Positions 1 to 4,874 of a DNA stretch of 9,709 nucleotides are shown one piece after another. Both the position numbers and the translations under genes were made by a program. The notes beneath the pieces were generated by a model, which had not been told where the DNA came from, searched no databases, and saw only the letters and a program-made list of their open reading frames with translations. Numbering within the stretch: position 1 is the first letter of the stretch; each line of letters starts with the position of its first letter. Source of the DNA: Paludibacter sp. (GTDB lineage Bacteria > Bacteroidota > Bacteroidia > Bacteroidales > Paludibacteraceae); assembly GCA_024709185.1 (NCBI GenBank), contig JANJXE010000075.1, forward strand, positions 1 through 9,709. The letters run 5' to 3'.

Positions 1-2
1 AA

Positions 3-731
3 GCTGATGCTATTTCTCAACTTGGTGTAGAGCAATACATTGAGGGCTTAGCTGTTAAGAATACAATTTCTAATGTAACAGATACTGTCAGTTATGTAGC
101 TAAAATTATTGAGGAAGCTCCACTGAAAGACAAAATGCTAAGAGCAACAATCAAGTCACTTCAAACACCGGAGTTAGATTTTGAAGTGGTATATATTAGT
201 TCAAAAGCATCCTTGCAAATTGAGGTGTCGTTAATTGAAGAAATAATTGAGAGAAAAGAGGTGTCAGTTATAGTTCAGGCATTGCAACTTATTGATAGCC
301 GTATAGTGGACATTGCTATACTTAAAGAAAGAGTATTTGTGGATATCGGGTTTGAAAAGCTTATGCCAGTTGAGATTTTGGGCGATGGAGTACGAAGAAC
401 CATCACGATCATCTCAAATTTGTATAAGTGTAAAAACGGTATTTTATTGGTGGATGAATTCGACAATGGGATACACTATTCATCCTTGCCTACAATCTGG
501 TCATCGATTATTGAAATGGCACACCGATATAATGTTCAGTTTTTTGCAACCACTCATAATATCGACTCGCTCAAAACACTCAACGATACTGCTGCAAAGT
601 TATCAGTTGAAATACAAAACGAAATACGATGTATCAAGCTGGAACAATCCAACGACGATAACCTGATTGCTTACAACTATAGTTTTCCAGAGTTTAGCTA
701 TGCTATTGAAATGGAACATGAAATCCGCTAA
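3..731 (+). CDS. AAA15/AAA_21-type ATP-binding protein, C-terminal part (truncated by window edge)
   Basis: The reading frame is open from base 3 to the stop at 729-731, giving 242 visible residues; an ATG at 135 is internal because the frame runs upstream of it without a stop. Seen: an ABC-signature-like LGDGVRR (378-398), a Walker B block GILLVDEFDNGIHYS (438-482) with the acidic pair DE, and an H-switch-like FATTHNID (543-566). These occur in this order in the C-terminal half of AAA15/AAA_21 ATPases (COG1106; relatives of OLD, RecF and SMC heads). The Walker A half lies outside the window. The TOPRIM gene follows after 2 bp, so the two are almost certainly one transcription unit. Family knowledge: such ATPases dimerise on nucleotide and control a partner nuclease, often in phage defence. 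The role here is inferred. Base composition is AT-rich (21 G/C of 60 at 241-300), unlike the glycan genes downstream. The ATPase class is confident; the biological role is not. Confidence 0.85.
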   Translation, partial: ADAISQLGVEQYIEGLAVKNTISNVTDTVSYVAKIIEEAPLKDKMLRATIKSLQTPELDFEVVYISSKASLQIEVSLIEEIIERKEVSVIVQALQLIDSRIVDIAILKERVFVDIGFEKLMPVEILGDGVRRTITIISNLYKCKNGILLVDEFDNGIHYSSLPTIWSSIIEMAHRYNVQFFATTHNIDSLKTLNDTAAKLSVEIQNEIRCIKLEQSNDDNLIAYNYSFPEFSYAIEMEHEIR

Positions 732-733
732 CT

Positions 734-1417
734 ATGTACATTACCATCTTTGTTGAAGGAAACGAAAGTCTGTTTTTACAAAAATTAATACTTCACATTC
801 TACCTGGACTTACTGAGGAGGAGGTGCGAATAACAAAAAGTATTGAAAAACCCGGAGAGAACATTTCGCGCATCAATATTTTTGAGGCAGGAGGTTTTAC
901 GTCGCTTCACCTTGCAAAACCTAATTTTGAAAAGACCATCGCCTATGGAGGTGTAAATTTGGTAATATTTGATGCCGACGATGTGTCAAAGCAATATGGA
1001 GGGTGCAAAGCAAGACGTAGTTATCTGGAAGAAACGAAAACAAAGAATAAGTTGGAATTCGGGATGTTTTTATTTCCCGATAACCACCACGATGGAGATT
1101 ACGAAACCTTGCTCGAAAGTATTATTGTAGAAGACCATCGATCTGTCATCAACTGTTTTCATGCCTATCAGGGTTGTATCTCCGCAAAAAGTAAGGGATA
1201 CAATCTGCCCGGTAACAAAGAAAAAATGTATTCCTATGTTGCCGTTATGCCGAAAGGTGAGGATGAAGAAAAGCGTTTTAAAAAACGAAATAAAGTAAAA
1301 CGTGATGATTTCCTATTTGAACGTTCAGATATATGGAATCTTGAAAGTGAAAATCTTCAGGCATTAAAAGAATTCTTACTTCAATTTTTACTACCAACTA
1401 CAAAACTACCAAAATGA
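734..1417 (+). CDS. DUF3226-like TOPRIM-domain protein, likely nuclease partner of the ATPase
   Basis: 227 residues. The start ATG lies 2 bp after the ATPase stop, and the TGA stop overlaps the next start (ATGA). Seen: an N-terminal beta strand ending in the acidic TOPRIM motif, IFVEGNES (residues 5-12, Glu8-Gly9); a second metal-site motif VIFDADD (77-83, Asp80 and Asp82); then GMFLFPDN (110-117) with a conserved-looking E124 in DGDYETLLESI; and a basic, charged stretch (173-191) before a hydrophobic C-terminus. The EG...DxD order is the TOPRIM fold's metal-binding signature. The FLFPDN...G..E.LL segment is what I recall from DUF3226 and the related DUF4435 proteins. In OLD-family and PARIS systems, a TOPRIM partner (AriB in PARIS) is the effector nuclease released or activated by the ATPase; by analogy this is the effector. 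It is AT-rich (18 G/C of 60 at 1321-1380). The family is fairly sure. Nuclease activity is inferred, and a primase-like or RNA-processing role cannot be excluded. Confidence 0.78.
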   Translation: MYITIFVEGNESLFLQKLILHILPGLTEEEVRITKSIEKPGENISRINIFEAGGFTSLHLAKPNFEKTIAYGGVNLVIFDADDVSKQYGGCKARRSYLEETKTKNKLEFGMFLFPDNHHDGDYETLLESIIVEDHRSVINCFHAYQGCISAKSKGYNLPGNKEKMYSYVAVMPKGEDEEKRFKKRNKVKRDDFLFERSDIWNLESENLQALKEFLLQFLLPTTKLPK

Positions 1418-2583
1418 TACACGTTGATGAACTTTGCAGTTATATACGCTCCCAATTCAACGAGCCCACTGCCTTTATTCCCCTTCACGATCCCCGTTTC
1501 ATCGGGAACGAGAAGAAATACCTCAACGAATGCATCGACACCAATTTCGTGTCGAGCGTCGGCGAATTTGTGACGCGCTTCGAGCGGATGTGTGCCGACT
1601 ACACCGGTGCGAAGTACGCCGTGGCAGCAGTGAATGGTACGGCCGCCCTGCACATTGCCCTGCAGCTGTCGGGCGTGCAGCGCGACGATGAAGTGCTCAC
1701 CCAGGCCCTCACCTTTATCGCCACTGCCAATGCGATTAGCTATACGGGTGCCCATCCGGTGTTTCTCGATGTGGATAAAGATACGATGGGCCTTTCGCCC
1801 GCTGCAGTGGCTTCGTGGCTCACTGCTAATGCCGAACTGCGCGATGGCCAGCCTTTCAACCGCACCACCGGCCGCCGCATTGCCGCCTGCGTGCCCATGC
1901 ATACCTTCGGCCATCCGGTGCACCTCGACGAGCTGATGGAGGTGTTGGAGCAATGGAACATCCCGCTGGTGGAAGACGCCGCCGAGAGCATCGGCAGCTA
2001 TTACAAAGGTAAGCACACCGGCACTTTCGGGAAGTTTGGCGTGCTGAGCTTTAATGGCAACAAGGTGATCACCACGGGTGGGGGAGGCATGATCCTCACC
2101 AACGACGAAGACTTAGCCCGTGAGGCCAAGCACATCACCACGCAGGCCAAGATACCCCATGCCTGGGAGTTCAACCACGACCGCATTGGCTACAACTACC
2201 GTCTCACCAATATCAATGCTGCCCTGGGATGTGCCCAGCTCGAGAGTCTGCCCACAATTCTGTCCCTGAAGCGTACACTTGCTGAGCAGTACGAAGCCTT
2301 TTTCCGCAACAGTAACTGGACGTTCTTCACCGCGCCTGCCGATTGCGTTTCCAACTACTGGCTCAACGTGCTCATTGCCGCCGACCGCACCGACCGCGAT
2401 GCCCTGCTCGAAGCTACCAACAAGCAGGGTGTGATGACGCGCCCCATCTGGGAGCTCATGAACCGTCTGCCCATGTTTGCCCACTGCCAAACCGACAGCC
2501 TCGAAAATTCCATCTGGTTTGCCGACCGCGTAGTGAACATTCCCTCGAGTGCGATTGTTCCAAACTACAGAAAAAACAGTTAA
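1414..2583 (+). CDS. LegC-family PLP-dependent nucleotide-sugar aminotransferase
   Basis: 389 residues, the usual length for this family (about 380-390). This DegT/DnrJ/EryC1-type fold-I enzyme transfers an amino group, normally from glutamate, to C4 of a UDP-4-keto-6-deoxy-GlcNAc intermediate in the cytoplasm. Seen: substrate/PLP phosphate loop VNGTAALH (73-80); Asp188 in VEDAAES contacting the PLP ring nitrogen; Schiff-base Lys217 in SFNGNK followed by a glycine-rich TTGGGGM; and NYRLTNINAALG (261-272), a classic family signature. The segment ENSIWFADRVVNIPSSA near the C-terminus matches the usual end of LegC proteins. The start is at 1414, overlapping the previous stop; residues from FIPLHDPRFIGNE onward match where family members begin, leaving a roughly 20-residue N-terminal lead. 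The gene is markedly GC-richer than its upstream neighbour (40 of 60 at 1621-1680). The dehydratase that would make its substrate is next. The exact sugar product (bacillosamine-type, legionaminic acid or other) is not resolved. Confidence 0.92.
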   Translation: MIHVDELCSYIRSQFNEPTAFIPLHDPRFIGNEKKYLNECIDTNFVSSVGEFVTRFERMCADYTGAKYAVAAVNGTAALHIALQLSGVQRDDEVLTQALTFIATANAISYTGAHPVFLDVDKDTMGLSPAAVASWLTANAELRDGQPFNRTTGRRIAACVPMHTFGHPVHLDELMEVLEQWNIPLVEDAAESIGSYYKGKHTGTFGKFGVLSFNGNKVITTGGGGMILTNDEDLAREAKHITTQAKIPHAWEFNHDRIGYNYRLTNINAALGCAQLESLPTILSLKRTLAEQYEAFFRNSNWTFFTAPADCVSNYWLNVLIAADRTDRDALLEATNKQGVMTRPIWELMNRLPMFAHCQTDSLENSIWFADRVVNIPSSAIVPNYRKNS

Positions 2584-2610
2584 AACGCATAGCATCTGCA
2601 AACCCCCACC

Positions 2611-2645
2611 CATTAATAATTTATCATTAATCATTAAACATTACT
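2611..2645 (+). repeat. Phase-locked heptamer repeat, CATTAAT-like, between aminotransferase and dehydratase genes
   Basis: Copies start at 2611 (CATTAAT), 2625 (CATTAAT), 2632 (CATTAAA) and 2639 (CATTACT); the unit at 2618 is degenerate (AATTTAT) but keeps the 7-bp phase. The array fills most of the 67-bp gap and ends 5 bp before the dehydratase ATG at 2651. It makes the translation-initiation region very AT-rich, which in Bacteroidota, where Shine-Dalgarno sites are weak, may help initiation by lowering structure. No promoter match was found in the gap. A regulatory role is inferred. Confidence 0.6.
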
Positions 2646-2650
2646 AATTC

Positions 2651-3868
2651 ATGCTTTCCTTCAACCTCGAAAAGTTTATAAGTAACTGCGTTACAAAAAG
2701 AAATGAAAGTTTGCTTGCAGCGGATTTTGCCCGCTACCACGACGAACTCAGCCAGCGCATCAACGGCCGGAAGGTATTGGTGATTGGCGGTGCCGGAACC
2801 ATTGGCTCGTCGTACATCAAGGCCATCCTGAAGTTCAATATTGCCAAACTGGTGGTGGTGGATACCAACGAGAACGGCCTCACAGAGCTGGTGCGCGACC
2901 TGCGCAGTTCTACCGAATACAACATTCCCGACGACTTTGTGACTTATCCGGTGAACTTTGGCGACCGGGTGTTCGAAAAGATTTTCCGTCACCACGGTCC
3001 GTTTGGCATTGTGGCCAACTTTGCTGCCCACAAGCACGTGCGCAGCGAGAAAGATATTTACTCCATCGAAGCCATGGTGGAAAACAATGTGCTGCGGGCG
3101 CGCAAGTTGCTCGAATTGCTGCTCGAATTTCCGCCCGAGCATTTCTTCTGCGTCTCTACCGACAAGGCTGCTAACCCGGTGAACATCATGGGGGCCAGCA
3201 AGAAGCTGATGGAAGAGCTTATCATGGCCTATGCCGATCGGCTGCCCATCAAGACGGCCCGCTTTGCCAATGTGGCCTTCTCCAACGGCAGTCTGCCCAT
3301 CGGCTTCCTCGACCGACTCAACAAACGCCAACCCTGGTCGTGCCCGCTGGGCATCCGTCGCTTTTTCGTCTCGCCGCAGGAGTCGGGCGAGCTCTGTCTC
3401 ATGGCCTCCATCATGGGCGAGTCGGGCGACATTTTCTATCCCAAACTCGATGAGGAGCGCGATATGATTCCCTTCGACACCATGGCGCTCGACCTGCTTC
3501 GCGAATTGGGATTAGAAGCTGATATCTGTACAACCGACGACGAAGCCCGTGCCCGTGCGCTTTCTTTAGGTGATAATCCTTCTTCCTGGCCCATCGTATT
3601 CTTTGGCAGCGATACTTCCGGCGAAAAAAGCTACGAAGAGTTTTTTACCGACGATGAAGTGAAGGACGAAACCAGCTTTATAAACCTGGGCGTGGTGAAG
3701 AATTCCAAAAAACGTAATCTCACTGAAATAGATGCGATATTTGATCAGCTTCATGCACTTTTTGAGTCAAAAGAGGTGACAAAAGCGCGGATTGTTGAAA
3801 TTTTACGTGTATATTTGCCCAATTTCGAACATATAGAGACCGGAAAAGGATTAGACTCAAAAATGTAA
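2651..3868 (+). CDS. UDP-N-acetylglucosamine 4,6-dehydratase, PglF/LegB-type (extended SDR)
   Basis: 405 residues. The predicted reaction is NAD-dependent conversion of UDP-GlcNAc to UDP-2-acetamido-2,6-dideoxy-4-keto-hexose, the substrate of the aminotransferase encoded just upstream. Seen: a roughly 40-residue N-terminal lead, then the Rossmann motif VLVIGGAGTIGSS (42-54); acidic end of strand 2, VVVDTNENG (68-76); NFAAHKHV (123-130), typical of this subfamily; and the active-site block STDKAANPVNIMGASKK (169-185). In that block the SDR YxxxK tyrosine is Met180, with Lys184 retained, and Asp171-Lys172 is present as in PglF/FlaA1/CapD enzymes. GEKSYEEFFTDDE near residue 325 is the usual C-terminal region. 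No membrane segments precede the Rossmann fold, so this is the soluble short form and not the membrane-anchored CapD/PglF form. It is separated from the aminotransferase by 67 bp and from the sugar transferase by 13 bp. Codon composition becomes less GC-rich over the last third. The family is secure; stereochemistry at C5 (retaining or inverting) is inferred from the Met signature. Confidence 0.92.
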   Translation: MLSFNLEKFISNCVTKRNESLLAADFARYHDELSQRINGRKVLVIGGAGTIGSSYIKAILKFNIAKLVVVDTNENGLTELVRDLRSSTEYNIPDDFVTYPVNFGDRVFEKIFRHHGPFGIVANFAAHKHVRSEKDIYSIEAMVENNVLRARKLLELLLEFPPEHFFCVSTDKAANPVNIMGASKKLMEELIMAYADRLPIKTARFANVAFSNGSLPIGFLDRLNKRQPWSCPLGIRRFFVSPQESGELCLMASIMGESGDIFYPKLDEERDMIPFDTMALDLLRELGLEADICTTDDEARARALSLGDNPSSWPIVFFGSDTSGEKSYEEFFTDDEVKDETSFINLGVVKNSKKRNLTEIDAIFDQLHALFESKEVTKARIVEILRVYLPNFEHIETGKGLDSKM

Positions 3869-3881
3869 ACCCAAGCTATCT

Positions 3882-4556
3882 ATGTACATTGCTTTTTTTA
3901 AACGCATCGTCGATGTTATCCTGGCCTTAATCGCCATTACTGTATTGTTGCCTTTGTTTATCCCTGTAATGATTATACTGCTGCTCACCGGTGAGCGCGA
4001 AGTGTTTTACCTGCAAAACCGTGTCGGGCATAAGAATGTGCCGTTTAAGATATGGAAGTTTGCCACCATGGTTAAGAATTCAGTGAACATGGGCACGGGT
4101 AGTCTCACCGTTCGCAACGATCCGCGGGTGTTGCCTTTCGGTCGTTTTCTGCGCAAGACAAAAATTAACGAGTTTCCGCAGTTAGTGAATGTGTTGCTGG
4201 GCACGATGTCGTTTGTGGGTGCGCGTCCGCAGCTGAAGGTCGATTTTGATACCTTTCCCTCAGAGGTGCAGGCTTCAATTTATAATACCCCTCCGGGGAT
4301 AACGGGTGTGGGTTCTATCATTTTCCGCGACGAAGAGAAGTGGATTTCGGAGGCACCCGGCGACAAGCATCAGTTTTACCACGATCATATTGCACCGTAC
4401 AAGGGTGAAGTAGAGATGTGGTACCAGCAGCATGTATCCTTTTCGACCGATATGCTGTTGATCTTGATTACGGCCTGGGTGATTTTGGCGCCGGAAAGCA
4501 ATTTGCTGTTCAGGGTATTTAAGACATTGCCACCGAAGCCAGCGATATTCAGCTAG
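3882..4556 (+). CDS. PglC/WcaJ-like phosphoglycosyl transferase (bacterial sugar transferase)
   Basis: 224 residues. Monotopic phosphoglycosyl transferases of this family move a sugar phosphate from a UDP-sugar to undecaprenyl phosphate at the inner face of the membrane, the first committed step in capsule, O-antigen or glycoprotein glycan assembly. Seen: an N-terminal KRIVDVILA start and a hydrophobic helix at 11-36 (the re-entrant membrane helix in PglC); NRVGHKNVPFKIWKFATM (46-63), the usual R.G..g..F...KFRTM region; LRKTKINEFPQLVNVLLG (90-107); FVGARPQ (111-117), equivalent to the usual VGPRP; and PPGITGVGSIIFRDEE (137-152). The length suits the short PglC-like class without the WcaJ N-terminal domain. 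Notable: at the catalytic Asp-Glu dyad the sequence has Asn96-Glu97. I recall an NE-containing subfamily with the same KTKINE and GSIIFRDEE motifs, so this may be a lineage trait and not a dead enzyme. A further hydrophobic stretch lies at 190-203. The two preceding genes would supply its UDP-sugar. Confidence 0.88.
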   Translation: MYIAFFKRIVDVILALIAITVLLPLFIPVMIILLLTGEREVFYLQNRVGHKNVPFKIWKFATMVKNSVNMGTGSLTVRNDPRVLPFGRFLRKTKINEFPQLVNVLLGTMSFVGARPQLKVDFDTFPSEVQASIYNTPPGITGVGSIIFRDEEKWISEAPGDKHQFYHDHIAPYKGEVEMWYQQHVSFSTDMLLILITAWVILAPESNLLFRVFKTLPPKPAIFS

Positions 4557-4580
4557 GTTTTTTTGTCGCTTTTTGGGCAA

Positions 4581-4660
4581 CTCCGGGGTTTTTGTTCCTT
4601 CGGGATTAGCTGCTTCGGGTTTTTGCTATTTCGGTTTTTGCTCCTCCGGGCGGCGGGTTT
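4581..4660. repeat. Degenerate short tandem repeat, CTYCGGG + TTTTTGCT units
   Basis: Successive units of about 14-17 bp begin at 4581 (CTCCGGGGTTTTTGTTC), 4598 (CTTCGGGATTAGCTG), 4613 (CTTCGGGTTTTTGCTAT), 4630 (TTCGGTTTTTGCTC) and 4644 (CTCCGGGCGGCGGGTTT). Each combines a CYYCGG core with a T-rich tail, and the spacing is irregular, as in a decayed tandem array. It begins 25 bp after the sugar transferase stop. On the minus strand it reads as CCCGAAG blocks joined by AAAAA tracts. It could be a decayed remnant of the compositional kind seen at Bacteroidota intergenic ends, or could contribute to transcription termination through repeated T tracts. Function is unknown. Confidence 0.5.
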
Positions 4661-4823
4661 CAAACTGCCGTCGCTACTGCAGCAGCCTGCACATCGTCTT
4701 TTTTTAGTGACTCCATTAGCTTTATGCTGTCAGGTCTCACCGCCCATTCATTAAAGGATCGGGAAAGTTTCCGGAAATCGGAACAGTATTTCGAAGTTTG
4801 CTGTAAGGTAGTTTGTGCTCAAC

Positions 4824-4853
4824 AAAAAGGCTGCCCCTTTCGGAACAGCCTTT
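4824..4853 (-). terminator. Intrinsic terminator of the glycyl-tRNA synthetase gene
   Basis: On the minus strand a perfect 8-bp stem (AAAGGCTG paired with CAGCCTTT, at 4846-4853 and 4826-4833) closes a 12-nt loop and is followed by further T residues (the stem's T's plus two more make a run of five). It begins 21 bp after the synthetase stop codon. The plus-strand reading has the same stem but only three T's before ATCG, so it is best assigned to the minus strand, though weak bidirectional action on convergent transcripts is possible. Confidence 0.8.
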
Positions 4854-4874
4854 ATCGCTAATATTTCTATTTTT

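Larger units (their letters stand above)
4557..4874. other. Convergent intergenic region, no gene recognised
   Basis: This 318-bp gap separates the plus-strand sugar transferase from the minus-strand glycyl-tRNA synthetase. Short open frames exist on the plus strand from 4563, 4813 and 4815, but their products have no recognisable domain and are low-complexity or antisense to the synthetase. The left part holds the CGGG/TTTTTG repeat and the right end holds the synthetase terminator, both listed separately. A 10-bp palindrome TTTCCGGAAA lies at 4768-4777. I see no clean terminator hairpin for the sugar transferase operon and no recognisable RNA gene. Confidence 0.7.

Noticed and set aside
135..731. 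ATG at 135 as the true start of the ATPase
   Set aside because: The frame continues open to the left edge at base 3, and a start at 135 would leave out the Walker A half required by the family.
1381..2016. A 211-codon minus-strand open frame opposite the aminotransferase gene
   Set aside because: It is antisense to conserved PLP-enzyme sequence, spans the composition boundary and has no recognisable domain.
2627..3331. A 234-codon minus-strand open frame opposite the dehydratase gene
   Set aside because: It is antisense to the Rossmann domain and active site of the dehydratase; the sense frame carries all family motifs.
4563..4754. A 63-codon plus-strand frame rich in Phe and Leu in the convergent gap
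   Set aside because: The hydrophobic product follows directly from the T-rich CGGG/TTTTTG repeat; there is no sign of an initiation region or of homology.
4768..4777. Palindrome TTTCCGGAAA as an operator
   Set aside because: It is a single 10-bp palindrome far from any promoter, between convergent genes; such sequences arise easily by chance.
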